Assembly (NCBI GenBank): GCA_029891385.1
Contig: CM057233.1
Coordinates: forward strand, 10,605,460 to 10,669,459
Direction: 5' to 3'
Origin: Erythroxylum novogranatense
Taxonomy: Eukaryota; Streptophyta; Magnoliopsida; Malpighiales; Erythroxylaceae
Length of the DNA: 64,000 nucleotides
Below are positions 1 to 12,192 of the stretch, in pieces. The notes beneath the pieces are model-generated. The model saw only the letters and a list, made by a program, of their open reading frames with translations, searched no databases and was not told the DNA's origin. The position numbers and the translations under genes were made by a program. Numbering within the stretch: the first letter of the stretch is position 1; each line of letters opens with the position of its first letter.

Positions 1-239
1 GAGAAGACAAAGTGATTGATTGCACAAGCCTTTCATTCTCGCTTCATCTTTTCTTATTCCTTGTTTGCTCCTTCATCTAACTTCAAACTTCATTTTTGCT
101 TCTTAAACTTGGAATCTTTTGATTTTGTTTTAGCTTATAACTTATAATTTCTTTACTTAATTAATTTTATTGTAATCATATTAAGTAGTCAACATTTTTT
201 ATTACCCTAATTAATTTTAGTGTAATTTTCTTTAATAGA
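1..239. other. AT-rich stretch without a gene
   Basis: No coding signal is seen. It may be the 5' part of the decayed Copia element that becomes recognisable at about 240, but no LTR boundary or primer-binding site is visible. Confidence 0.4.
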
Positions 240-363
240 GAAACGAATTCTAATAATTCAAATGACATTGTGATTGAGGTAGTGAAAGGTTCTGCTACTA
301 TAAGTGATAATAATTCTTTTACAAAGGAGCAATATTTGAAGCTAATGTCTTTAATTTAGGATA

Positions 364-403
364 CTTTTTCAAGTACTAGTACTCTTTTTCAAGTACTAGT
401 ACT
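364..403. repeat. 20-bp tandem pair with palindrome
   Basis: Two adjacent copies of CTTTTTCAAGTACTAGTACT. Each holds the perfect palindrome AGTACTAGTACT. It lies inside the Copia remnant and is probably a slippage duplication. Confidence 0.85.
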
Positions 404-750
404 AATGGTCTATCACAAGTTTTCTTATAAGGCAAAACAAGGTATGGTTATGTGTTCTTCTAAACATTTTGTTTCTCTTGCTAAAACTATTTAGATAATT
501 AAAATGGTGCAATAAACCATATTTTTAATTATATTGGACTTTTTTTTCCTATATGTAGATCAATTAATAATATGAAGGTTAAGCTTCCTAATTCTCAAAT
601 TGTGAAAGTAACTCTTGTTAGGACAATTTATATGTCAGACATATTAATATTGCATGATGCCTTATATGTTCGCCCATTTTACTTTATTTAGGATCTTTAG
701 AGATGGAGACAAATTGGTTTAGCTAAAGAGCATGAGGGTCATATCAATTT

Positions 751-850
751 GTGATTTCTATAAAATAACGTTTACCTTTTGTTATTTCAAATGTTCATTT
801 TGATTTCTATAAACAACATTTACCTTTTGTTATTTTAAATGTTCATTTTG
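751..850. repeat. ~50-bp imperfect tandem duplication in Copia remnant
   Basis: The block beginning GATTTCTATAAA and ending AATGTTCATTTT occurs twice in a row with a few substitutions and an indel. The duplication postdates insertion of the Copia element and adds to its decay. Confidence 0.8.
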
Positions 851-3252
851 TCACCAACAATAACATTTAGCATCTTAGATTTGGTCATCCTTTTCTACCA
901 AGGATGAAAGTTGTTAATACTTTAGATGAAAACATTGCCTACAATAATTATTTTTCTTTTAATGTATGTCACTTTAAGAAGAAAAAAAAGGCCTTTTTCC
1001 TATTAGTATTTTTGTAACGAATCAATGCTTTGATTTAATCCATGTTGATATTGGGGGGCCATTTTATCATGCTTCAATTTATAGGTACCGTTACTTTTTA
1101 CTATTGCAAATGACAAACCATATTTGTTTGGGTTTTTCCAATGAAGCTTAAATTAGAGACCAATACTTTATTACAAAATATTTTCCTTTGTTAAATATCA
1201 ATTTTTAGTTTGTGTGAAGTGTATTAGATCTGGTAATGGTAAAGAATTTTCTCCATTAGACTATTATAATTCATATGTATTTTTACACCAGAGTTCTTAC
1301 CTTAACATGCCTAAACATAATAGTTTTGATAAGTGTAAGCATCACCATAATTTAACAGTTGCTCAAGCTCTTAGATTTCAAACTTCACTTCCACTGAAAT
1401 TTTATAATGAATATGCTTTACATTCAGTACATTTAATCAATTGTATTCCCACTCCTGTTTTGAATAATCAATCACCTTTATCAAGTTTTATTTGCTAAAC
1501 CTCTTGTTTTTAATCATCTAAAAGTTTTTGGGTGTCAATGTTATGCTATTAAAATATAATAAGGGCAAATTTGATTCTAAAGTAACAAAATGTGTTTTCA
1601 TAGGTTATCTAGCTAATGTCAAAGGTTTTAGGCTTTATAATCTTGAGTTTCAAGAATTTTTTATTTTAATAATGTTGTATTCTATGAGCATTTATTTCCT
1701 TTTCAAGAGAGGCCTAATATTCACTCATTAATTGTAATTGTTTTACTTAATGTTTTTGATAACATATTTCTATTCCTAGTTTTCTGCAAGTACTACTAAT
1801 ATTGACTCTTATTTTAAGTTAGTCTAGTTTATTCTCTTACTTTAAAGATATTGATCAATCAATATCTAATGAACTACAACTAGAAGAAGAAGTACTAGAC
1901 CTTCAAACTTACCTTCTTATCTCAAAATTGTTATGTTCCTATATTAAGAACAACCATAACTTCTCCATATTCTATATCTTCTGTTTTTTTGTATCTTAAA
2001 CTCACACCTGCATATCATGAATTTGCTTATAGTGTGTTTGCAGTCACTAAACCATAGTCTTATTATAAGGTTGTCAAATTTAAATGCTAGAGACAATCAA
2101 TGCAAATAGAGATATAATCATTGGAAGCTAATAATACATAGAGCATTGTAACATTACCTCCTTTAAAGGTCCACATTGGCTATAAACGGGTCTTTAAAGT
2201 GAAACACAATTTTGATGGCACCATTGAAAGTTATAAGGTGAGGCTAGCAGCCAAAGTCTTTACACAATAGTCAAGAGTTAATTATTTTGATACATTCCCC
2301 CCCATTTACTAATATGAATACCTTGCATATTTTTTTTGTTTTAGCTACTGCTAAAAATTGGTTTTTACATCTGTTGGATATAAACAATGCTTTTTTGCAT
2401 GATAACTTATATGAGGAGGTGTATATGAAACTACAACCTAGTTTTGGGAATTATATTCCTAATCCAATTTGCAAGATAAAAAATGTCTCTATGGACTTAA
2501 TTAGGTTAATCGTAAGTGGAACGAAAAGTTTATTATAGCCTTAATTAGTCAGGGATATGTTATAGCTCAGTCTGATTCCTCTTTATTCTTAAGGACTATC
2601 ATTGATTCTTTCATAATTTTGCATATTTATGTTGGTAATGTTATAGTAGTTGGCACTAGCACGGATGTTATTAATCAGTTGGAAAAGTTTCTTTATGATT
2701 AATGAAAGATCAAAGGAATTAATCCTTTAAAATATTTCTCGGGTCTAGAGATTGCATATTATATTTGAGAGATCAATTCAAATTAGTAGAAATACATTTT
2801 GGATTTACTTAAGGATGCCAATTTCTTATATTCTAAGCTAACTTGTATATGTATAGTTCATAGCTGTTATTTGAAAAAAGACTAAGGATTTCCTCTATCT
2901 AATGTAACTACTTATCGAAGGCTTACTAATAACTTGTTATATCTTACTACAACTAGATTAGATATAACTTAAAATGTGCAATTATTATCTCATTTTTTAA
3001 AGGCTGTAATAGATGTTCATTTAAAAGCAACACATAAAATTCTCAAATACTTAAAAGGGACTTCAGGTCAAGGCTTGTTCTTCCCTTCAAATAATGACTT
3101 GAAGGTGTCTGATTTTTATGGTTCATATTGCTATTTTTTCATATAATTTTTCACAATTCAATTACTTTTTTATCCATAAAAACCTTAATAATTATTTCAA
3201 TTCACTTAATATTATTCTAAGTCTACTAATTAAGCTTATTCCAATGTTGATG

Positions 3253-6200
3253 TGTTGGACCCCGAACCTTGAGTGACAATTTGATTTAGTAATATGAATG
3301 ATCAAGTGGATGAGTTGATTGAAATGAAGTTATATAGCAAGAATTAGAAAGAAAAAGTGTGAAAATTTGAAGGATTTAGAAAGTTTGACTTTTTGGAGAG
3401 AGAATGTTTGACTTTGAGAGTTGACTTTTGTTTGAGGCAAAATTTGATAAAATGGTCTTCTGGAAACTTGTAGGTTATGTTAAGAGATTTTTGTGGACAT
3501 AAAGTTTGTAATTTTTCGATATCGGGAGTGAAAGTTATGATCAGTCAAAGTTTATGTTTGATCGGGTTTGACTTTTATATTGGTTGGAACTTTGACTGAG
3601 AAATTAACCTAGTTAGAGGTTAATTGAGCTTTGATGTTCTTCATGAAAATTGAAGGATTTGTTTTGATCTTTATTTCGATATAAAGTATGCAATTTTTCG
3701 ATCTCGGAATAATAAGTTATGATTTTTACAAGTTTGTATAGAGGATAGTATCTTTGACCGGAAAATGGACTCCCGTAGGAGTTGAATTGAGTTTTATGTT
3801 CTGCTTGGAAGATTTAGAGCTTCTCTCAAGTTTTCTATAGAGACTAAGTTTGTCAAAATTGGAGTTCGGGATTAAAAGTTATGAATTTCGGAAGTTTCTG
3901 ATTTTTAAGTGAAAAAAAAAAAAAGAGAAAAGAGAAAAGTTTTAGCGCCCTCGCTAGGGCGACGGCTCGCCCTAGCGAGGCTAGCGAGGCGGGCGCTGCG
4001 CTCGCCCTCGCTAGGGCGACGCCTCGCCCTGGCGAACGGGCGCCTCGCCCTCATGAGTTAGGCGTCGGCCTTTAAAACGCCGTTTGCTCCACGATTGCTT
4101 GACTTTCCTTCTTCAATCCGACATTTGTTTACCGTTTTGCCTATATCTTTTCCGTCCGACATCCGATTGAGTTGATTCTTTTGCGTTGGATTCCTAAGAC
4201 AATGAATTTCATTTATAAGAAATTTGTGAACTTTTGAGATTAAATTAATAGTGATTAATTTAATCAAAGTGAGTCGGGAAATTTTCGAGCATGATTCAGT
4301 GTTTTGTGAAATTCGGGATCTGTAGAGATCCGATTGAAGCGATTCTTGAGGCGAAATAAAGATAAGACAAGGGGCTACAAATCATATGAAGACATGAAAT
4401 GTCAATTTTGCCCTTAGGACTTTTAATTTTTGAATTTAAGTTTGGATTGGGGTGTAATTTTTGGATTGGGAACACCTGTGAGTAATTTGAGTATAACTTT
4501 TGATCTGGGAATCGAAATGAGACAATTCTTGTTTTGAATTAAACTAGAGACGTAAGGATACAATTGTTATGAAGACAGCGAGTTTCAATTCTGGGATTAA
4601 GAATGTGAAATTTTGGACGGAAATAATCGTGCATGGAAAATGTGTTAGAATATGGATATTCCCGAACTGTTTTGCACATAACTTTTGATGTAGTGCTCGG
4701 AATTGAGCGCGGTCAGTGGCGTTGGAATCGTATGAGTGAGAGGAACATTTCTCGAGAAGGAAGTTTTGACAAATTCCTTCAAATCAATAGTGCGAATCAA
4801 ACCGCAAGTAAGTGTAATTTTAAGTTTTGAATGGAGGGCAAAATCGTCATTTGACCATCAATTAATGAAACTCATTAATGATTGTCGTTTTGAGCTATTA
4901 AAAACGATGAATGGTCTGGAATTACAGAAGAGAGAAAGAGAAATAAGAAAGAAGAGAAAGAAGTAGAAGTTTCGGTGATGGAGGAAAAGATGAGAGAGAA
5001 AGAGATTTTCGATTTTTTTCTACTTGTTTCTTAAGGATTTTGGGTTGGTTCCAAGAGAGAGAAAGATAGAGGAGCATAAGAGCTTCCTTTTAAGCCAAAA
5101 AAATTCGAATTTGGATGAGAAAGAGGTAAGAGAAATTTTTCTACTTTGAGATTTTGATTAATTTTCGGTTTAGAATTATGGCATATAAGATGGGTTTATG
5201 ATTTATGAAGTTAATTTTGAAATATATGCTTTAGGCTGGGTTTAATTTTGGATGAAAAATTGATTAAGGTTTAGGCTTAATTTTATGATTGAGAATTTTG
5301 AGATATTTTGGTGTAGAATTATAGGAAATATGATGAATTGATGATATATGAAATCAATTTGAAGAATTTGTATTTTATGGTATTGAATTGAGATAAATTG
5401 GTTTAGGCCAATTTTAAGATTTGGGGATTTTGAAATTGAGGATTTAAATAGTTTGGAATTAATGTGAATTGAGGAATTGTGAGATTAATTTTGAAGAAAT
5501 TATGTTTTATGAGATTGAATTCGAGTGTCTTGGTTTAGGCCAATTTTGAAAATTTGGGGATTTTCAAAATTGGAGATTGAAATAGCTTGAATGTAAATGG
5601 AATTGGTGAATTCCTAAGTTGATTGTGAAAATTAAGTATTTTACGATGTGAAATTTGGATGATTATGGTTTAGGTTTTGGTATTTTGGAGAGAGAAAGCA
5701 AGGATCAATTGGAGCTTGAAATCAAGTTTCGCAATAATTGAGGTGGGTAGCATATTTATATTTTGATTTGTGAGCAATATGCAATTTTGAAAAATTAAAG
5801 AAAGCAATTTTCAAAAATTAAAGAAAGCAAAATTTTGGATTTTGATACATTATTGTTTTAGTAAGTGTTTGAAAAGAAAGGTTGGTTAATGTTTGAAATT
5901 GTGATTTCAAAGGATTTCGAAAAATTATTACAAGTGGAATTATGTTTGAAAAGAAAATAGAAATTTCGAAAGTTCATTTTGTTATGTATGCATTGCTAAA
6001 TTATGTGAAGTCTTTGAAGTTATTGATTGATTGATTGAGTGATTTCTTGGTATGTATTATGTGAATATATGAAAATCAAAATTTGGAAAGTGCCTTGGGC
6101 AATTTGAATTTCCGTTTCGATATGTGTTATGTGGGTTTAGTAGGTCCTTTGGTGAGTCATTGTCTCTATGTGTATAGCCTTCTCCAGTCGCTCATTAGTG

Positions 6201-7533
6201 TACGGACTCGTTCGGACTCCTTCACGGCTACTGGACCATGATGCGAGAAAGTGTAGATGTTTCGTTCATTCACGATTACACAGGACCATTATGCGGAGGC
6301 AAATGCGATCTGTTCTTTGGACTAGCTGGACCATTCGAAATGTTATGTGTTTTGATTTGTTTCTATGTTCGCATTCATATTTATGAAGAATTAGAGAATT
6401 TTGAAAATGAGAAAATGAGATTTTTATGAGAAGTTTGGGAAAATTGGAAAGAGTTTGAGAGAAATATTTGAAAGTCGAAAAGTTTGAAAATATGAAAAAG
6501 TGTTTGAGGAAATTGTTTGAAAAATTATAAAGTTTGAAAAATTAGCCCTTTTGGCAAAAAGCTTATGAAAATGATTTCCGCTTATTTATCGATTTATAAA
6601 TGTGTTATCCACGAGCTTTGAGCTCACCCCTTTCATCCCCATCTCCGGGTTTGAGCGGAGATCGGATGAAAGAATGTGAAAACGTATGTCAAGGCGTCGG
6701 TTTGACATTTGAATACGTTGGTTTTGAGAAATTTGGATCTTGTGTATGAATATGTTTATGACTTTAGATAAATTTGGAAAATGTATTTGTGTATAAAGTT
6801 GAGTTTGTGAATGATTGTAAAATCAGATATGAAATTATGGATAATCTGGGATATATATGTATGGTGATTTGGGAATTTGATTGAGTTATGAGAGTGGTAT
6901 GTTGATTTGAGAATTATGGAAGTGTTAGGTTTAAATGTGCGTTTCTGCTGGTGTTCGGATTCCGGACGGGAGTGTCCGATGATTTTGAGTTGTGTTTGGG
7001 ATTATAGAAGTGTTTTTGAACCCTTGCAGGTTTGGGTTAGGATAAAGGCAGCCGTTATGCTGCCGAAATTTCGATAGAATCTGGAAAAAAAATAGAATTT
7101 GAGATTTGTATGGATGAATAAGAATTTGTATGATTGTTGAGTTTCGGGTTTAAGAATGAATTTTCTTATGAGAAATTATTTGGATGTGATTGATGTGAGA
7201 AATGAGAATAAGAAAGGAAAAAAAATTATATCAGATTTTGGAACGTCTTAGGAATTCCCAACGCGATTCTGTTTCCTGTTCTTTGCTTATTCACGGATGT
7301 CGAAAAGTGTTTCAGTTTACATTGATTTGTTTGCTTACTTTATATTTCGATCCGAACTTTCCCTTCCATTCGCTTCCGATTATGCCGTTTTCCGTTCGAT
7401 TTGCGATGTGCTTTGTTTTCTGATTCGAAATTTCGATCCGAAATTTCTGTCTCCGTTCGCTTCCGTTTCCATGGATTCCGTCATTCGTTCTGCTTTTTCG
7501 GTTGGGATCCGGTTCCCAAATCGGGTCCCAACA
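3253..7533 (+). mobile_element. Solo LTR-H (Gypsy, Tekay-like)
   Basis: It starts TGTTGGACCCCG and ends CGGGTCCCAACA, so the ends are TG..CA within a TGTTGG/CCAACA inverted repeat. The 5 bp before (3248-3252) and after (7534-7538) are both TGATG, a perfect target duplication. No gag or pol sequence lies between the ends, so this is a solo LTR left by LTR-LTR recombination. Its 4281 bp suit the long LTRs of chromodomain Gypsy elements. Sequence blocks shared with the Gypsy-A LTR (array, CCGATTGA boxes, GAGGTAAG, GCTCACCCC) put it in the same broad lineage, but in a different module order. It interrupts the RNase H end of the decayed Copia remnant. Confidence 0.9.
3943..4055. repeat. GC-rich palindromic array in LTR-H
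   Basis: Repeated CTCGC, CTAGGGCGA and GCTAGCGAGG words form a strongly GC-rich island in an AT-rich LTR. Words occur in both orientations, so single strands could fold. The array is followed at 4163-4178 by CCGATTGAGTTGATTC, a box that recurs after the arrays of the other LTRs. Confidence 0.85.
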
Positions 7534-7538
7534 TGATG

Positions 7539-9308
7539 ACATGTAGAAAGCAATGAAATTGGGTAAAGGAATGAAGACTAAATGCCCAAAAAGGGGCCAA
7601 AGTTTTTTTTTTGTTTAATTAAGTTAGGACCAAACATTATAATTTGCTCATTTAAGGGTTAAATGTTAACGAGTGTGCTCAATATTAGGCAAATCTGGAT
7701 GGAAAATAGGATATTTCATACACGTGCCGTTACTTTATGGCCAATTGGTCTTTAGATATCATGTTAAAAACACACGTGGCTTACATGGACTTACTCAAAT
7801 GAAAAAATTAGGAAAATCATCTGAGGAACCCTAAATTAGCTTCTCATCCCCAAATTCATGCTCTCTCTCTCTTGGAAACTTAGCAAAAGGGATTGTCCAC
7901 ATCATCACTACCGATCAAACGAATCCTTCTTATTGATCTGCTAAGTATGTTCATGTTTGATATACTCATTATTATGCCTTTTATGTATTAGATTCCAACC
8001 TAGATATGCTACACCTTGATGATATTGTATTATACTAGTCGGTGATGATGGGTCATAATTCAAATAATCAATAAAGTCATGGAAAACAACTTGGGTTGGG
8101 TTGGGACAGCATGGACTGGACATGGGAGTGTTGCTTGAGGCCGAGGTACCTATCTTCTTCCACCTTTGAAGATTTTGTAAGTGATTTCGTTGACTTATAA
8201 AGCTATTTTGGTTATTTTGTCCTTCCTTTATCTTATCCCTAATAATTTCAGGCACTTGATTTCTTTGTTTTTGTTCAATTGCTTCCAACTATGATGTCAC
8301 TATTACTTGACACTATTTAAGAAGGTTGCCAACTCTTCAATCTTATAACCAACAACCTCATCTTCATGGTCCATAATCCTACTTCACATTCTTTAGGGTG
8401 TTTAAATTTTGATTTTTTTTATTTCAAAGCAAGGACACATGCACAGGCCCACATCTATTTTCAGTGTTATAAGTGATTAATGAATAAGGTGAAAATATTC
8501 TCTCCTGTGGAGTTGGAAGTATATGTATACACACAGGAGGGTAGTTCAAAGTTATAGATGATTATTTGGTTAAATTGCAGATGTTAAAAATTTTTAAACT
8601 TTGTTTTTTATCTTTAAATTAATGTTTTGTTATTATCTACTTTTTAGTTGTTGATTATATGAGTCTATTGGTTTGGAGAGCGTATTAGTGTTACTGATGT
8701 GAATAGTGATTAGTAACTTAGTTCATGATTGTATTTTGAATAGGTAGTGGAAGGTATAGATGTACTTATATTCTCATTTTGGTAATAACTCATCCACCCT
8801 TCTATTTTTACTCTTTTGATTCCTTTTAACTTCATAATTAAACCATTTGAATCTGTTACACAATATGTGTTATACGTCATTTTCTCATTTTGACTTTAGG
8901 GTTCACATTTCAGCATTATGACTTTCTCTCAAATAATAGCTGCAGAATACTTGAGAATGAGCTTAATTAGTAGTTCTTCAAGGTAATGAGGTTAAACAAA
9001 GGATTTAGTTTGTTGTTTTCTTTGGTTATAATGAAGGGTTAGCTAGAAATTTTTAAAATTTTCATCTTTGACAATAGAGGAACATGTTCTAACCTTGATT
9101 CGAGGTCATAGAAGTTGATTTCTTTAAGTTACCCAGTTGAATGGAATATGACAGAGAATCTAAATATTGTTATTGTAACTTGAAAGCACCTAAATGGATT
9201 TCTTGTACTGACGAAAATCTATGAAGAAGGTTTTATGGCTTTTGACTTTTTTCGGTAATTTAGTACATTTTGATGTTGTTTTATAAAAATATGTTCATGT
9301 TTTTCATT
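7539..9308. other. Gene-poor interval
   Basis: No domain is recognised. The 115-residue minus frame at 7941-8288 has no recognised motif, is low in complexity and is likely chance. Short CT repeats occur near 7860. The first ~80 bases may continue the decayed Copia interrupted by LTR-H. Confidence 0.5.
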
Positions 9309-10130
9309 AAAGAAATGTTCTTTTTTGCTTCACGATAGAGTGAAAATGTATATGGTTTTCATGAATGACATGATCAAAGATTTCGTCCAAACGTAAGACA
9401 TATCATTTTAGAGTATGAGAGAAGATGTTATACCGTCAAACTAATTTATTGAAGGTTGAAGTGGTCGAGTTAAGAGAAAATGTTGTATATGTTTAGAAAG
9501 TTGAAATTATTGCAAAAAATTTAAAGTTGAAGAATGAATTACATGCCATGAGGAGTAGTAATGAAATTTATTCAACAAAGAAATGCTCTTTTTTGTTTCA
9601 TGATAGAGTGAAAATGTATATGGTTTTCATGAATGACATGATCAAAGATTTCGTCCAAGTGTAAGACATTATTTTAGAGTTGAAAAATATGAGAGAAGAT
9701 GTTATACCGTCAAACTAATTTATTGAAGGCTAAAGTGCTAGAGTTAAGAGAAAAAAGTTGTATATGTTTAGAAAGTTGAAATTATTGCAGAAAATTTAAA
9801 GTTGAAGAATAAGTTACATTCCATGAGGAGTAGTAATGAAAGATATTCAGCAAAGAAATGCTCTTTTTTGTTTCATGATAGAGTGAAAATGTATATAGTT
9901 CTCATGAATGACATGATCAAAGATTTCGTCCAAGCGTATGACATATTATTTTAGAGCTAAAAAATATGAGAGAAGATGTTATACTGTCAAACTAATTTAT
10001 TGAAGGCTAAAGTGGTAGAGTTAAGAGAAAAAGTTGTATATGTTTAGAAAGCTGAAATTATTGCAGAAAATTTAAAGTTGAAAAATGAGTTACATGCAAT
10101 GAGGAGTAGTAATGAAAGATATTCAGCAAA
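9309..10130. repeat. Three tandem ~270-276-bp units
   Basis: Units begin at about 9309, 9577 and 9852 with AAAGAAATG(T/C)TCTTTTTTG, and a fourth start is cut off at about 10128. The copies are very similar and share features such as GATGTTATAC(C/T)GTCAAAC. One plus frame reads a leucine- and lysine-rich, coiled-coil-like stretch (KVVELREKVVYV, stop, KAEIIAENLKLKNELH), with the same stop in all three copies. This suggests that an already dead coding exon was amplified. The parent gene is not recognised. The repeat lies just beyond the 3' end of the MULE pseudogene. Confidence 0.85.
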
Positions 10131-12022
10131 GTGTTATAAACATAGTTTTGTTTACATTTTCTCCTTTCACTTTGAAGATGCAATTAACTTTCTAGATTTG
10201 GATTCACATGTCTAGTAACAACTTGCTTGCTCTTTTTTTATTTATGCCCAAGGTTTATTAGTCTCTTACTTCACCTTCCAAGTTGCAGATAAAATGCAAA
10301 CATTATTAACTTCAGTAGTGTCACTTAATTAATGTTTGGAAAGATGAGCTAAACATTAAAATTTTATAGTTGTATCACTTACATTTAGCATCTGTAACCC
10401 TGTCATTGGATTTGTGTATATCCCTATCCCTTCCATCCATTTCTTGAACTTGCTATTTACTTTATATTGAAGAGAAGAGTATCTGACAAGCCTTTTTCCT
10501 AAAATATTTGATTGAGAATTTGGGCTATATCTGCCAACACAAAACATCTTCATTCTGCTTTCATCATCTGTAACACCATAGCCAGGCCCTCTTTTCCTTT
10601 TCGTGGTGGCCTTTAAAGATGTAGAAATATTTATTCTTTCTAAAGCACCTCCAGGTGTTGGTAGAACAACTGAGGTTGTTGCATATGCACTTCCACATAT
10701 ATAAGCATTAGTTTCAGTGTTGGCAGTACTTGTAGCAGTTTTGGAACTAGCGCAATTATAGATGCAGAGGCAGAGGCAGAGGCATTTGCTCCTCTTTCTT
10801 TCCCCTTTTAGCATTATCAGATGTAGATGCATGGGCATTTACTAGGATATCTATGTTGGTTTCTTCTGTTGAGATGTTTTCTAGGTTGATTCTGAATTGC
10901 TTGTGTTTTGCTCCATATCAAAATGAGTTGGCTGCTTTCGGTAGGGTCTTGAAACTGGGCTGGAACATGATATTGATAATAGTAAAAAAGATAAAAATTA
11001 CTATCAAATTTCCACTACTATCAAAAGGAATATTAGTTGTACCAAAGAGAAAACAAAATAACATAAAAATTACCACTCTACCCTTCCAAAGATAGCCTCT
11101 TTTTTGTATCCTTATTTATAGTGGTTGCATGTGATGATTATGCCCCTCCTAGACATGTAGTCAGCATTTTTCTTTTTGGTAACTTTTGTAGTCTTTTGAG
11201 GCTCATCGATGCCTTTTTTTTTCTAGCTATTTTGGGCTTACCAGATCCTTGTGAATTATGGTGGTCTTATAGTTTCTTCATTGATAATGGTTCAGTCCTT
11301 CATACTAGGCATTGGTTGAATAATCTTCCTATATTTGTTGACATATTGACTCTTTCATAACCAACTTGAAGTGTACTCTTCAATATTAACCCTCTTGTCT
11401 CTGATAGCTTATATGGCATGTGCACAAGGAATGTCAGAGAGGGTATATCTCCTATAAGAGCAACTTTTGTCCTGAAGCCTCACCACATATTTGTCCTCAC
11501 CATGATCAATCTTATACCCTCCTTCTCCATTATGATGTACTGAGCAATGCCGAGCAATGTTGACACTCTTATCAATAGCTTCCCATATTCTTAGCCCAAA
11601 ATTTCCTTTCTACTTAGCTGCCTCTTTTCTTTTTCTTACAATTATTTTCATCATTTCTCTTCTAATGTGCTTAAACAACCCTAAAACTGTCAATTTTCTT
11701 ACATCAAACAGAGTCTTATTGAATGTCTCACATAAGTTGTTGTCAACCAACTCAATCATAGAATCTTTCCTCTGGAATGCCCTACATCATTGCTGAATTG
11801 GTGCATAGCTCTCAATATCTTCTATTGTCCTTTCCTTCTTGGCTTTTAGCTTTTCCAGATTTTCTTCAAATCCCTTACTATACATGATTTTGCAATTTTC
11901 CAAAAGTGATCCTACATTTCTTCCCCTTTATGTCCTCTTCCTTGCCAATTAACATAAACATGTCAAGCACAAAATCTATACTCAACATCTGGACACAAAT
12001 CTGCAATAGCTCTATCAATTCC

Positions 12023-12185
12023 CTACAAGGAAAAAAACCATTTAAGTAGGCTAAATCATAAACATTTCAAATTATTTAATCACAGTTATTGTAGGCACAT
12101 AAATAGTAAAAATATAAAAGTAAAAAGAAATTTTGACGTGAAAATTTTACCTTTTGTAAAAGAAATTTTGACGTGAAACTTTTAC
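12023..12185 (-). other. GT-AG intron in MULE transposase
   Basis: On the minus strand the coding sequence reads GACCAACAAAAG then GTAAAAG at 12185, and resumes after TTTTTCCTTGTAG at 12023 with GGAATTGATAGAGC. Joining the ends gives DQQK-GIDRAIADL, which is continuous with MULE catalytic domains. The 3' end has a pyrimidine-rich tract. The intron is 163 bases and AT-rich. The exact junction is inferred from homology and consensus; there is no transcript evidence. Confidence 0.8.
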
Positions 12186-12192
12186 CTTTTGT
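12123..12192. repeat. 35-bp direct duplication across the splice donor
   Basis: The unit AAAAGAAATTTTGACGTGAA... is present at 12123-12157 and again at 12158-12192 with one change. It covers the last 7 bases of the upstream MULE exon and the start of the intron, so the donor ACAAAAG/GTAAAA exists twice. Use of the inner donor would add 35 nt and shift the frame. Confidence 0.85.

Larger units (their letters stand above)
240..3247 (+). pseudogene. Decayed Copia gag-pol remnant
   Basis: Fragments in shifting frames follow Copia order. A protease-end/GAG-pre-integrase stretch lies near 570-760 (MKVKLPNSQIVKVT, then QIGLAKEHEGHIN) and an HLRFGHP-like motif near 870. Integrase core pieces follow at 1020-1500 (KCIRSGNGKEFSPLDYYN; ALRFQTSLPLKFYNE) and the post-integrase KCVFIGY motif near 1590. 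Reverse transcriptase pieces lie at 2180-2560 (LDINNAFLHDNLYEEVYMK) and at 2600-2800, where the YVDD box reads YVGN. RNase H end pieces run to about 3240. Many stops and frameshifts and at least one local duplication make it non-functional. It looks older than every LTR element nearby and is cut by solo LTR-H. In a live element this would be cytoplasmic reverse transcription and nuclear integration machinery. Lineage is not assigned. Confidence 0.85.

Noticed and set aside
6168..6429. Overlapping 63-72 residue plus frames inside LTR-H
   Set aside because: Within a bounded solo LTR, with no homology recognised; chance frames.
7941..8288. 115-residue minus-strand frame
   Set aside because: No recognisable domain, biased composition, no supporting splice or promoter signal.
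10853..11796. Plus-strand frames of about 80 residues
   Set aside because: They are shadows of the minus-strand MULE transposase, whose motifs (SWIM finger, NNLCETFNK) lie here.
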